Under the pieces are notes generated by a model that was not told the DNA's origin, ran no database searches, and was given only the letters and a program-made list of their open reading frames with translations. Shown one piece after another: positions 1-6,940 of a DNA stretch of 20,584 bases. Origin of the DNA: an uncultured Clostridia bacterium (GTDB lineage: Bacteria > Bacillota > Clostridia > Christensenellales > UBA1242); NCBI GenBank assembly GCA_934725795.1, contig CAKVCF010000003.1, forward strand, positions 1-20,584. Reading direction: 5' to 3'. Positions within the stretch are counted from its first letter, which is position 1, and each line of letters starts with the position of its first letter. The translations under genes and the position numbers were made by a program.

Positions 1-397
1 TTTCTTTGCCTGATTTGGTTTCGTAAATTCTAACCGATGTTTGTTGCGCCCCTTGGACATCAAGTTTGAACTCTTGGTTTTGTTTAACAATTTGGTTTGA
101 AGAAGAATTGCTGTCAAAAATAACAATGTCGTCTATATACTTTGATTTGACGTTCTTAACATTTACCCTGAACACCAAATTATTAGTGGTTACATCCAAC
201 TTGTCATCTTCATTTCCAAAGTTCAATGAAAGATTTTGCCCAGCAGTATACCACTGGTCAATTTCACCCCTTTCATCTTTGAATGCGTATTCAACAACAA
301 ATTCCATTTTGTTGTAGCGGCTTTTACATGCGGACAAAACGCCACATGATAAAACCATCATAAGAACTATAAGAAAACTAACAAATTTCTTCTTCAT
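1..397 (-). CDS. Putative lipoprotein, N-terminal part (gene runs off the left edge)
   Basis: An open frame starts at the ATG at 397-395 and stays open for 132 codons to the window edge. The C-terminus is therefore missing. The protein begins MKKKFVSFLIVLMMV and has a lipobox LSAC with Cys24, so it should be lipidated, cleaved by signal peptidase II and held on the outer face of the membrane. The mature part starts KSRYNKMEFVVEYAFKDE and is polar and probably beta-rich. It carries V-F-R-V-N-V and I-D-D-I-V-I-F-D stretches that resemble strands of an Ig-like domain, but no family is recognised. The sequence AGGTGAGGGG lies just before the ATG and serves as ribosome binding site. A good promoter sits upstream at 444-473. 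It is divergent from the ttcA gene and has no visible functional link to it. A gene is certain; the function is unknown. Confidence 0.85.
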   Translation of the reverse strand, partial: MKKKFVSFLIVLMMVLSCGVLSACKSRYNKMEFVVEYAFKDERGEIDQWYTAGQNLSLNFGNEDDKLDVTTNNLVFRVNVKNVKSKYIDDIVIFDSNSSSNQIVKQNQEFKLDVQGAQQTSVRIYETKSGKE

Positions 398-443
398 AAC
401 CCCTCACCTTAATTTGCTCTATTTCTACATAAATATTAATTTT

Positions 444-473
444 ATTATATAAAATTATAAAGGATTAAGTCAA
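444..473 (-). promoter_or_regulatory. Predicted sigma-A promoter of the lipoprotein gene
   Basis: Read on the minus strand, TTGACT (468-473) and TATAAT (444-449) are 18 bases apart. They sit about 50 bases upstream of the ATG at 397. The match to the vegetative consensus is strong, but AT-rich DNA gives chance matches, so this is a prediction. Confidence 0.55.
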
Positions 474-610
474 ATAAATAATTTTAAAAGCGATAAAAAT
501 ACCTAATTAATTTAAAATTGAAAAAATAAATTAAAATCTCACAAAACACTATAAAATAGCTTTTTAAAATTAATTTTTTAATAATTTTTTTAAAAAATAT
601 TTAATTTTTA

Positions 611-638
611 TTGTATTTTTCTGCATTTTTGATATAAT
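611..638 (+). promoter_or_regulatory. Predicted extended -10 promoter upstream of ttcA
   Basis: TTGTAT (611-616) is followed after 16 bases by TATAAT (633-638). The -10 box is preceded by TG at 630-631, giving the extended TGnTATAAT form. Transcription would start near 645 and leave an untranslated leader of about 155 bases that includes the TTTGTTTAAACAAA palindrome. Confidence 0.5.
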
Positions 639-801
639 TTTTTTATTATTTTAATTTTTTTGTTTAAACAAACTTTTTTAGCACTTTTAAAAATTAAAAA
701 CAAAACAAAGTCAACACTGATTTTAGCAGTCTGCCAAAAGCAAATTTAACAAAATCCAAACTTGTTTAAACATAAAAAACGCAACGTTAAAAGGAAGAAA
801 T

Positions 802-1551
802 ATGCAAAAAGTTTTAAGCACAATGCGCAAAGCAATTCAAAAATATGACCTCATTCAAGACGGCGACAATATCGCTGTCGGTGTTTCAGGCGGCAAAGAT
901 AGTTTGGTTTTATTGAGGGCTTTGGCTGATTTTAAAAAGTTCGGTCTTTATGATTTTAATCTTTATGCTGTTACAATTGATAACTATTCAGGTGAAATAA
1001 GCTATGATGGCTTAAAAAAGTTTTGCGCTGAAATAAATGTACCACTACACATAGAACAAACAGATATAAACAAAATTGTGTTTGAAATAAGAAAAGAAAA
1101 AAATCCATGTTCATTATGTGCAAAAATGCGCCGTGGTGCGTTAAACACTGTTTGCCAAAAACTTGGCTGCAATAAACTTGCTTTGGCACACCATAAACAA
1201 GATGTTGTTACCACATTCTTTATGTCCTTATTGTACGAAGGCAGATTAGGCACAATGCAACCAATGTCATATATGTCAAAAACAGGAATAACACTTATTC
1301 GCCCACTATATTTAACTGAAGAAAGCAAAATCATCCACGCAAGCCGCAATTTTCCTATTTTAAAAAGCATCTGCCCCGCCAATGATAATAGCAAACGCAA
1401 AGAAATTAAGGATTTTGTTTCAAGTGTAGAACAACAATTCCCAGGCAGCAGGAAAAGGATTGAAAATGCAATACTTTCACCTGAAAGTTATAATCTTTTA
1501 AGTTTAAACTACAACTTGGCTGACATAATAAACAGCAAAGATAAAGAGTAA
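802..1551 (+). CDS. ttcA: TtcA-family tRNA 2-thiocytidine biosynthesis protein (PP-loop ATPase)
   Basis: TtcA enzymes activate cytidine 32 of some tRNAs by adenylation and replace its oxygen with sulfur, using an Fe-S cluster in the cytoplasm. This 249-residue protein has the PP-loop SGGKDS at residues 29-34, the CxxC pair Cys103/Cys106 inside NPCSLCAKMRRGAL, and a third cysteine in the segment CPANDNSKR (Cys191), as expected for the cluster-binding TtcA group of Clostridia. The usual G-H-H-x-D-D motif reads A-H-H-K-Q-D (129-134), losing its first Asp; see findings. Length is normal for the clostridial family. AAGGAAG stands six bases before the ATG. The gene stands alone, with its own promoter candidate and a clear terminator. 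The family call is secure. The exact tRNA target is inferred, since related PP-loop proteins (TtuA-like) modify other positions. Confidence 0.88.
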   Translation: MQKVLSTMRKAIQKYDLIQDGDNIAVGVSGGKDSLVLLRALADFKKFGLYDFNLYAVTIDNYSGEISYDGLKKFCAEINVPLHIEQTDINKIVFEIRKEKNPCSLCAKMRRGALNTVCQKLGCNKLALAHHKQDVVTTFFMSLLYEGRLGTMQPMSYMSKTGITLIRPLYLTEESKIIHASRNFPILKSICPANDNSKRKEIKDFVSSVEQQFPGSRKRIENAILSPESYNLLSLNYNLADIINSKDKE

Positions 1552-1692
1552 GAAACTTATTAATCTAACATTGATAAAGCTTGCCAAAAGCTGCAAATAT
1601 AATGCTTAAAAACAAAATGCTTTAAACAAGTAAATTAACAGCTAATAACAAAAAATTTTAAAGTTATATTTTCAGCAAGCATAACAAACTTA

Positions 1693-1730
1693 ACAAAATG
1701 CGACAAAATGTGTCGCTTTTTTTGTTTTTT
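1693..1730 (+). terminator. Intrinsic terminator after ttcA
   Basis: A perfect six-base stem GCGACA (1700-1705) pairs with TGTCGC (1711-1716) across a five-base loop. A run of seven T begins directly at 1717 and more T follow. The preceding AAAA can extend the stem into the T run. It lies about 150 bases after the ttcA stop and before spoIIID, so it insulates the two genes. Confidence 0.85.
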
Positions 1731-1777
1731 AGACATATTTTTAAACAAGCCTCAATAAGTTTGGTTAAGGAGAAATT

Positions 1778-2065
1778 ATGAAAACTGAAATTTATTCCAG
1801 ACCAAAAGCCCTTGCCAATCACTTGTTAGAAAACAATTCAACAATACGCGCCACAGCAAAAGTTTTTAACTTGCCAAAAAGCACTGTCCACCATGACGTA
1901 AGCACGAAGTTGAAATACATAGACTACCCACTCTATTTAAAAGTTAAAAAATTGCTGAACCAAAATTTCAGTGTAAAACATTTGCATGGCGGCGAAAGCA
2001 CAAAGCGAAAATATCTTGCATTAAAAAAACAACCCAGCCAAGATTTTGAACTAGATTGTTTTTAG
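1778..2065 (+). CDS. spoIIID: SpoIIID-family sporulation transcriptional regulator
   Basis: SpoIIID is a small DNA-binding protein that acts in the mother cell during spore formation and activates or represses many sigma-E and sigma-K genes. This 95-residue protein has the helix-turn-helix at about residues 21-45, with the hallmark PKSTVHHDVSTKL, and the family's basic C-terminal signature HLHGGESTKRKY at 68-79 (usually HLRGGxATxxKY). Length fits the family (80-95 residues). AAGGAG stands six bases before the ATG. It is isolated between the ttcA terminator and a convergent suf operon, so it is probably transcribed alone. The segment just upstream holds a weak sigma-E-like promoter candidate. 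It is the strongest evidence in this window for an endospore-forming host. The family assignment is very secure from the two motifs. Confidence 0.93.
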   Translation: MKTEIYSRPKALANHLLENNSTIRATAKVFNLPKSTVHHDVSTKLKYIDYPLYLKVKKLLNQNFSVKHLHGGESTKRKYLALKKQPSQDFELDCF

Positions 2066-2385
2066 TTTTATCCTTTATATTTTAATTGACGCAAATTTTC
2101 TGTTAAAAATTTATTTATCAATTTCAGCAGATATAATTAAAATAAAAATTAGATTAATTAAATTATTTGAAATATAAATAATACAATTTAAATTAAATAA
2201 TAATTTATTTTTTATTAATTTTTAAAAAATATTTTAAAATACTTAAATTAAATAGGTTTTTTAATATAATTATTTATATTTTAAATTTATTTTTATTTAA
2301 TTTTTAAAAAATAATTTTTTGCAAATTAATTTTCATTATTTAAATATTTTATTTTGATTTTATAATCAATTATCTATTTTGATTT
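2066..2385. other. AT-rich convergent spacer
   Basis: This spacer lies between the converging ends of spoIIID and sufB. It is almost entirely A and T from about 2140 on. It includes one copy of the repeated motif TTTAAAAAATATTT at 2221-2234 and a six-base inverted repeat TTGATT/AATCAA at 2354-2369. No coding frame and no GC-containing terminator is visible. Confidence 0.6.
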
Positions 2386-3300
2386 TTATTTCAAAAATCC
2401 TTCAATAATTTTTTCTTCTGCCTGAGTTTCTGTCAAACCTAAAGTTCTAAGTTTTACAATTTGGTCGCTAGCAATTTTACCAATCGCAGCCTCGTGTGAA
2501 AGGCTGGCACGATTATCAAAAGCACTAACTTGTGGCATTGAAGAAATCTTCGAATTGTCCAATACAATGCCATCGCATTCAACATGGCCAAAGCACTCGT
2601 TTTTACCAATCATGTTGGATTTAAACACTTGTTCACTTTCACCCCTTGCAACGCTGCGTGAAACGATATTGCATTTGCTGTTATGCCCTTTAAGTTGAAC
2701 AGTAAAGTTTGTTTTTGCAACTTGAAAGCGGTCTGTTAAAATCTTTTCATTGATAACCAATGTTGCGTCTTCACCAACCACCGCCTTAGTAACACGGTTT
2801 GCAGCATCAACACCACCAATTTGTGTTGTGTTTAAAGTTACAGTTGAGCCTTTGCCAAGTTTTAAAATAGTGGTAGGATTTAAAATTTTATGCTCGCCCA
2901 CGCCTAAGCCTAAATGATTTTCAATGTAGGTTACAGTGGTGTTTTTGCCAACATGGAAGGTGTGAATGCCATCATGCCCCGCATTTCCAGTGGAATGTAC
3001 ACCACAGCCAGCCACAATTGTAACAACTGCACCATCTTCGATATAAAAATCATTATAAACCATATCAAACAAATCGTTTTGATTAACCACAACTGGAATA
3101 TGGCAAGCCTCACCCTGACATGAAGAATGAATATAGATATTGATGCCTGGATTGTCAGTTTTACGTTCAATTTCAATGTTGGCAGAAGATTTTAGCATCT
3201 CACTTTTGCCGTTTATTCTAAGCGAAACTGCCCCAGCAGGAATTTCATGCAAACCTGCCACTTGCTCCAATATGGTTTTTGTAACATTATCTAACTTCAT
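2386..3300 (-). CDS. sufB: SufB/SufD-type Fe-S cluster scaffold protein (minimal Suf system)
   Basis: This 304-residue protein belongs to the SufB/SufD family, which together with the ATPase SufC builds and passes on iron-sulfur clusters. It carries the marks of the short, one-scaffold form found in many archaea and anaerobic Clostridia: AGCGVHSTGNAGHDGIHTF around residues 97-115, HVGKN at 116-120, LNPTT at 140-144, and the C-terminal core SHEAAIGKIASDQ (268-280) followed by LRTLGLTETQAEEKIIEGFL. The start is taken as the ATG at 3300. It has GGAGG six bases upstream, whereas an upstream TTG at 3315 would place that site inside the gene. The frame begins before the sufC stop (14-base overlap), which suggests translational coupling. 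Candidate ligands are Cys99, Cys236, Cys242, His269 and Glu270. It is shorter than E. coli SufB (about 495 residues) because the N-terminal part is missing, as is normal for this subgroup. Confidence 0.92.
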   Translation of the reverse strand: MKLDNVTKTILEQVAGLHEIPAGAVSLRINGKSEMLKSSANIEIERKTDNPGINIYIHSSCQGEACHIPVVVNQNDLFDMVYNDFYIEDGAVVTIVAGCGVHSTGNAGHDGIHTFHVGKNTTVTYIENHLGLGVGEHKILNPTTILKLGKGSTVTLNTTQIGGVDAANRVTKAVVGEDATLVINEKILTDRFQVAKTNFTVQLKGHNSKCNIVSRSVARGESEQVFKSNMIGKNECFGHVECDGIVLDNSKISSMPQVSAFDNRASLSHEAAIGKIASDQIVKLRTLGLTETQAEEKIIEGFLK

Positions 3301-4003
3301 TTTTACCTCCGTCAATTTGTCCGCAGGTCAATTTGCCCATATTTTTAAGCACATCTGCACTTGCTCCACAGGTTGAAATTTGCCCTTTATTCATAACTAA
3401 AATTTGGTCAGCCTGTTCCAAAAGCCTTGTTTGGTGGCTTACAACAATGTAGCATTTACCTTTTTCAAACACACTGCTAAGTTTATCAAAACTCCACAAA
3501 TCAATGCCAGCTTCTGGTTCATCAAAAATAACAGTATCGCCTTTTTTAGCAAGTGCCAAAGCAATTTCAACACGTTTTTGTTCACCGCCTGATAATGTTT
3601 TATCAAAATCACGATTTATATAATCTTTTGCACAAATACCAACTTTTGAAAGGTATTCACACGCTTGCGGTATTGTGTTGTTACGTTTGGTTGCAATGTC
3701 AATCATGTCTTTGATTGTTATGCCCTTAAACACCACTGGTTGTTGAAATGCATAATTCAATCCTAAATTTGCACGTTCATCAACTGACAAGTTTGTGATA
3801 TCAACACCATTAAGCAAAATTTGACCAGCGGTTGGCTTAACAATGCCCATAATAATTTTTGTTAAAGTAGATTTACCACTGCCGTTATGTCCAGTGATTG
3901 CGGTTATACAATTATCTTTAAATGTGTATGAAAAATTGTTTAAAATGGTCTTTTTCTCTTTACCATTTTTAACAACATAACTGATGTTTTTTAGTTCTAA
4001 CAT
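3287..4003 (-). CDS. sufC: SufC-type Fe-S cluster assembly ATPase
   Basis: This is an ABC-class ATPase of 238 residues. It has Walker A GHNGSGKST (38-46), a Q-loop at QQP (87-89), the signature LSGGEQKR (137-144), Walker B TVIFDEPEAGID (157-168) and the H-loop His190 in VVSHQ. LSGGEQKRVEIALAL and EPEAGIDLWSFD are typical of SufC rather than of transporter ATPases, and no permease gene is adjacent. SufC works in the cytoplasm with the scaffold encoded next to it, driving conformational change for cluster assembly. AGGAG lies about six bases before the ATG at 4003, and a promoter candidate lies at 4022-4050. The frame ends inside the start region of sufB. Together the two genes make a complete minimal Suf operon with no desulfurase gene alongside. 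Confidence 0.94.
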   Translation of the reverse strand: MLELKNISYVVKNGKEKKTILNNFSYTFKDNCITAITGHNGSGKSTLTKIIMGIVKPTAGQILLNGVDITNLSVDERANLGLNYAFQQPVVFKGITIKDMIDIATKRNNTIPQACEYLSKVGICAKDYINRDFDKTLSGGEQKRVEIALALAKKGDTVIFDEPEAGIDLWSFDKLSSVFEKGKCYIVVSHQTRLLEQADQILVMNKGQISTCGASADVLKNMGKLTCGQIDGGKNEVR

Positions 4004-4021
4004 TCTATCTCCTATGTGTAT

Positions 4022-4051
4022 ATATTAACACAATGATTGACAAAAATCAAT
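4022..4051 (-). promoter_or_regulatory. Predicted promoter of the sufCB operon with a symmetric site over the -35 box
   Basis: On the minus strand, TTGATT (4045-4050) and TAATAT (4022-4027) are 17 bases apart, about 20 bases upstream of the sufC ATG. An inverted repeat ATTGA-N6-TCAAT (4036-4051) overlaps the -35 element and could be an operator. Both are predictions from pattern only. Confidence 0.5.
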
Positions 4052-4179
4052 AAAGAAAATCCCCCTAATTTTGGTGGAATTGCATACAGCTAAAAATATT
4101 TGCACTTCAAACTTAAAATCAGTAAAAAATTGAATAGAATTTGCACATAAACCGCAGCAAAACATTGGCATAAAGCAAT

Positions 4180-4202
4180 AAAAAAAGAGCCAGCAAAATG
4201 CT
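4180..4202 (-). terminator. Weak candidate terminator at the end of the surface-protein cluster
   Basis: On the minus strand the four-base stem AGCA/TGCT (4199-4202 with 4192-4195, loop of three) overlaps the stop codon. Five bases later a run of seven T follows (4180-4186). The stem is short and the spacer before the T run is long, so termination may be poor and transcription may run on into sufCB. Confidence 0.25.
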
Positions 4203-5013
4203 ACGCCCTTGTGAAATATATGTTAATTTTCATTGAGAAATTTTCATTTGTCAATGTGTTTTCGTATGCGTCATCCAACACAACACCATTAAACAAATCA
4301 ATTGTTTGTTCACCAGCGATTGGTTGGTTGCTTACATATCTGCCATTGCCGTCATCATGGAATAAATCATGATTGTATTCATAAGCAAACGAATTTTTCA
4401 ACTTAACACCAGATTGATAAACATCAATTGTAAAATACACATCAAATTCACCAGTTGATTTAATTTCAATATCAGTGTCAATCATGTAAACACGGTTGCC
4501 TTGAACACCAATAGGAGTGCGGAATTCATCCATTTTTTCACCGTCTACAATCACATCAACTGAAACATTGCCATGCACAAAAATTTGACAATTGTTCACC
4601 AATTTATTAATGCTTAACACAATTGCAAATGTTGTAACCGCCGCAACCAGTAAAAGTACAAGTGTGATAATCAAAAATTTGTTACGTGTTACACGGCTAC
4701 GGTATTGTTTAAGGTTTTGTTCGTTGATTGTTTCCAAATCGTCCATACTTATGTTGGAAGATTTTAAACGTTGTTCAATTTTTTGTTTTTTCTTTGTTTC
4801 AGCCTGTTCTGCTTTTGAAGTTTCACTCAATGTGCTTTTTGGCACAATTGGTGCTTGCCTTGCTGAAATTGTTGATTCAGCCCTTGGTTGCGTTGGTCTT
4901 GGTGTTGCAGACCTTGGCGCGGATTGTCTTGGTGCGGACGAAGAAACATTAGGTGCAGTTTTTTGCGCCCCTGATACATTTGTTTTTACCTGTTTTTCAT
5001 CCATATTTGGCAT
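4201..5013 (-). CDS. Membrane protein with Pro/Arg-rich cytoplasmic tail and TasA-like outer domain
   Basis: The 270-residue protein has no N-terminal signal peptide. Residues 1-60 are disordered and rich in Ser, Ala, Pro and Arg, with repeated PR steps (APRQSAPRSATPRPTQPR, 27-44). Residues 70-110 are charged and probably helical. One membrane segment follows at about 113-135 (FLIITLVLLLVAAVTTFAIVL), giving an inside tail and an outside domain of about 135 residues. The outer part looks beta-rich, and its end (a V-S-N-Q-P segment, then FSMKINIYFTRA) resembles the ends of the TasA-like proteins encoded just before it. It lacks the aromatic SipW motif after the membrane segment, so it is probably not cleaved. 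AAAGGA is about seven bases before the ATG, and the gap to the upstream gene is 11 bases. A membrane anchor or assembly base for the neighbouring subunits is my inference; no named family is recognised. Confidence 0.85.
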   Translation of the reverse strand: MPNMDEKQVKTNVSGAQKTAPNVSSSAPRQSAPRSATPRPTQPRAESTISARQAPIVPKSTLSETSKAEQAETKKKQKIEQRLKSSNISMDDLETINEQNLKQYRSRVTRNKFLIITLVLLLVAAVTTFAIVLSINKLVNNCQIFVHGNVSVDVIVDGEKMDEFRTPIGVQGNRVYMIDTDIEIKSTGEFDVYFTIDVYQSGVKLKNSFAYEYNHDLFHDDGNGRYVSNQPIAGEQTIDLFNGVVLDDAYENTLTNENFSMKINIYFTRA

Positions 5014-5024
5014 TTTGTTTCCTT

Positions 5025-6248
5025 TTAACTTATTGCAACACTTTCAACACTTATTTGCATGTAAATTGCATTACCACCAAGCAAAGCAGTTGTTGTTGAA
5101 TCTGCTTTAATTGTAAATGAAGTCATAAGATATCTGCTTGTAGCGGCCGAACTTGTTGCTGGTTCAAACACAACATTGCTTCCAGCATTATTTTGATAAT
5201 AATACCAGCCATCGCTGTTAAGTTTAAAACCGTTTGTTGAACTTGTTGGTGCTGTCATGCCAGCTATTGTTGCAGACAGAGCCTTTTTGCCAGCAGGTGT
5301 AGCAACAAAGAATTCCACTTTATATCTTATACCAAAAGATTTACCTAAATCTTCATTTTTAAGCAAAAGTTTTAATGTTTTTGCTGTACCAAACATAACT
5401 TTATTGTTTGTTGTGTTTGAGCTGTCATAAGCCAATGATATGCTTGCACCTGACAATGCTGCAGAACCAGCAGTGAATGTGCCAGTGCCTGCGTTTGCAT
5501 AAAATTTGTTGCCAACTGTATCGTACATGCCAATTGTTCCACTTGAATTTTTTGCTGGAACAAAGTTGCGTACCAATGTGCCATTATCATACAAACGGCT
5601 ATAATAGATTTTACCAATCATACCACTTGTATATGCACTGCCACCACTTAAACTAAAATTACCGATATAGAAATTACTTGTAAGTTGAGTTGTTGATTTT
5701 TCAGTTGTACCAGTATGCGCTGTACCATTAACAGTAACACTATTTTTATAACACTCGAAATAATATTTAGTATTTACACTTACGGAATATGATGTTAACC
5801 AACTTGAATCAGCCCAGTCCAACCTTGCCGAACCACCAATGCAGAAAACATTTACAGCATTAGCATCTGGTGAGCTTATCCTTGCACCAAACACGCCACG
5901 TGTGCCTGATGTATCATCAAAAGAGATAGATGTTTCATATTTTGTTGTTGAAGGTGTTGGTCTAAATCCTGTATCGATATACTGTGTGCCTGTGGTTGCA
6001 ATATATTCAAGTTGAGTGTAGCCAGTTGGCAGAGATTTAGAAAGCAAAGTTTGCGTGCCTGAACTATCTTCCTGATAAACATTTAAGTTTGTTTCAGCAG
6101 TTTTTATAATAGCATTGATTGTTTTGTTTGAACCGCTGGCATCTGTAAACCATGCACCAGTAACGTTGATAATTGCAAATAAAAGACAAACCAGTAATGC
6201 CATCACTGATAAAACCATTGTTAAGTTTGTCTTTTTACTTTTTATCAT
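5025..6248 (-). CDS. SipW-dependent TasA/camelysin-type surface protein with nested LamG-like domain
   Basis: The start is the ATG at 6248, with AAAGGA just upstream. A GTG at 6299 would add 17 residues that overlap the previous gene and would lack a ribosome site. The 407-residue product begins with a signal peptide (hydrophobic 11-30) ending TGAWFTD at 30-36, the aromatic motif of SipW-processed TasA/camelysin proteins. Residues about 73-263 form a concanavalin/LamG-like domain, opening LPTGYTQLEYIATTGTQYID and ending GMYDTVGNKFYANAGTGTFT, a module common in surface and tail-fibre proteins of Firmicutes. From 265 on, the TasA-like pattern resumes: a K-L-L-L-K-N segment, then NSDGWYYYQN (344-353) and a final strand. 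It is therefore a subunit with a carbohydrate- or protein-binding domain inserted. It is the fifth gene of the cluster. Confidence 0.9.
   Translation of the reverse strand: MIKSKKTNLTMVLSVMALLVCLLFAIINVTGAWFTDASGSNKTINAIIKTAETNLNVYQEDSSGTQTLLSKSLPTGYTQLEYIATTGTQYIDTGFRPTPSTTKYETSISFDDTSGTRGVFGARISSPDANAVNVFCIGGSARLDWADSSWLTSYSVSVNTKYYFECYKNSVTVNGTAHTGTTEKSTTQLTSNFYIGNFSLSGGSAYTSGMIGKIYYSRLYDNGTLVRNFVPAKNSSGTIGMYDTVGNKFYANAGTGTFTAGSAALSGASISLAYDSSNTTNNKVMFGTAKTLKLLLKNEDLGKSFGIRYKVEFFVATPAGKKALSATIAGMTAPTSSTNGFKLNSDGWYYYQNNAGSNVVFEPATSSAATSRYLMTSFTIKADSTTTALLGGNAIYMQISVESVAIS
5460..6032 (-). other. LamG/concanavalin-like domain coding segment within the 407-residue protein
   Basis: Residues 73-263 of the protein starting at 6248. 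The entry motif L-P-x-G-Y-x-x-L-E-Y-I with T-G-T-Q-Y-I-D-T-G, and the exit motif R-N-F-V-P-A-K then G-M-Y-D-T-V, define a well-known lectin-like jelly-roll module. It is flanked on both sides by TasA-like sequence, which marks it as an insertion. Confidence 0.8.
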
Positions 6249-6259
6249 AACGTCCTTTT

Positions 6260-6922
6260 TTAAGCCGCACCTACAAGAGTGGCTGCGGTTGAACCCCACA
6301 ATTCTTTTACATCAGCTGCAGTTGCTTGGACTGCGTCAAACACCAAAGTTATTTTTAAATAGCCATTTGTTACATCTGCTGGTGCATCAATAGATATTGT
6401 TGCAGCAGTTGCAATTTCAATTGTACCGCTTGTTCTCACCTGACCACGCACATAATACCAATAGTCTGTGCTGTCAGTTGTGTTTGTAACAACGGTTGAA
6501 GGTGTTGTTAATGTGATATATTTGCCATAGTCAGTTGTGTCGTCATCTGCGGTTGTTGCATCCTTCATTTTTACTGCAACAACTTTAACCCTAACATAGG
6601 CATTGCAAGATTTTGCGTTTGACATTATGCTAACATTTTTCAATGCCGTACCATTAGTCAATTGAAAGCCAAAGGCTTGTCCGCGCAAAATATTATCCGC
6701 ATTTGGATTGATTGTAAACGCAGTTTGACCTGTTGAAACTGCCTGGTTACTGTTTGATTGTACATAGCCGAATGTTAAATTTAAGTCGTAAAACGTTAAG
6801 TTACCTTCAACTGTTGCACGTGCGGTAAAATAAGCATAAGTTACGTTAAAAGCGCACAAAAACACTACCATAACCATAAGTATGGCACCTATTATATTAA
6901 GTTTTTTGTGCACAATTTTCAT
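6260..6922 (-). CDS. SipW-dependent TasA/camelysin-type secreted protein
   Basis: The 220-residue protein starts MKIVHKKLNIIGAILMV. Its hydrophobic segment (8-27) ends VTYAYFTARA (27-36), the classic junction cut by SipW-type peptidases, with cleavage most likely after Ala30. The mature protein begins YFTARATVEGNLTFYDLNLT and continues as a beta-rich domain with a V-R-V-K-V-V-A-V-K strand (110-118), TDYWYYVRGQV (152-162) and an end of KITLVFDAVQA followed by ELWG (207-210). These are all typical of the TasA/camelysin (CalY) family, whose members form amyloid-like or polymeric matrix fibres. This is the plainest such subunit in the cluster. Its ribosome site AAAGGT is weak and rather far from the ATG. 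The gap from the upstream gene is 18 bases. Confidence 0.9.
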   Translation of the reverse strand: MKIVHKKLNIIGAILMVMVVFLCAFNVTYAYFTARATVEGNLTFYDLNLTFGYVQSNSNQAVSTGQTAFTINPNADNILRGQAFGFQLTNGTALKNVSIMSNAKSCNAYVRVKVVAVKMKDATTADDDTTDYGKYITLTTPSTVVTNTTDSTDYWYYVRGQVRTSGTIEIATAATISIDAPADVTNGYLKITLVFDAVQATAADVKELWGSTAATLVGAA

Positions 6923-6940
6923 TTTTTATATTTTTACCTT

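Larger units (their letters stand above)
398..801. other. AT-rich divergent intergenic region
   Basis: This stretch separates the leftward lipoprotein gene from the rightward ttcA gene. It holds a leftward promoter (444-473), a rightward extended -10 promoter (611-638), a 14-base palindrome TTTGTTTAAACAAA at 659-672 and a related GTTTAAAC site near 764-771. One copy of the AT motif TTTAAAAAATATTT, also found in three other spacers of this window, is at 589-602. No coding frame or GC-rich hairpin is visible. Confidence 0.7.

Noticed and set aside
659..771. GTTTAAAC palindromes as an operator pair for ttcA
   Set aside because: GTTTAAAC-like strings recur by composition in this AT-rich DNA (also near 1620 and 1741). 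Nothing ties them to a known regulator.
1579..1680. GCTTGC/GCAAGC inverted repeat between ttcA and its terminator as a small RNA
   Set aside because: The arms are six bases and 90 bases apart, with no supporting internal stem or promoter.
2354..2369. Inverted repeat TTGATT/AATCAA after sufB as terminator
   Set aside because: The stem is all weak pairs but one and no T run follows on the minus strand.
3301..3315. TTG start five codons upstream for sufB
   Set aside because: The GGAGG site lies between this TTG and the ATG at 3300, so the ATG is the real start.
4592..5110. Long plus-strand open frame opposite the membrane protein gene
   Set aside because: It is antisense to two well-supported genes with signal and membrane features and ribosome sites. 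Its own protein is Cys/Leu/Phe-rich in the way expected of a reverse-strand shadow, and it has no ribosome site.
6249..6299. GTG start 17 codons upstream for the LamG-bearing subunit
   Set aside because: It overlaps the upstream gene and adds a Cys/Arg/His-rich leader that does not suit a signal peptide; AAAGGA fits the ATG at 6248.
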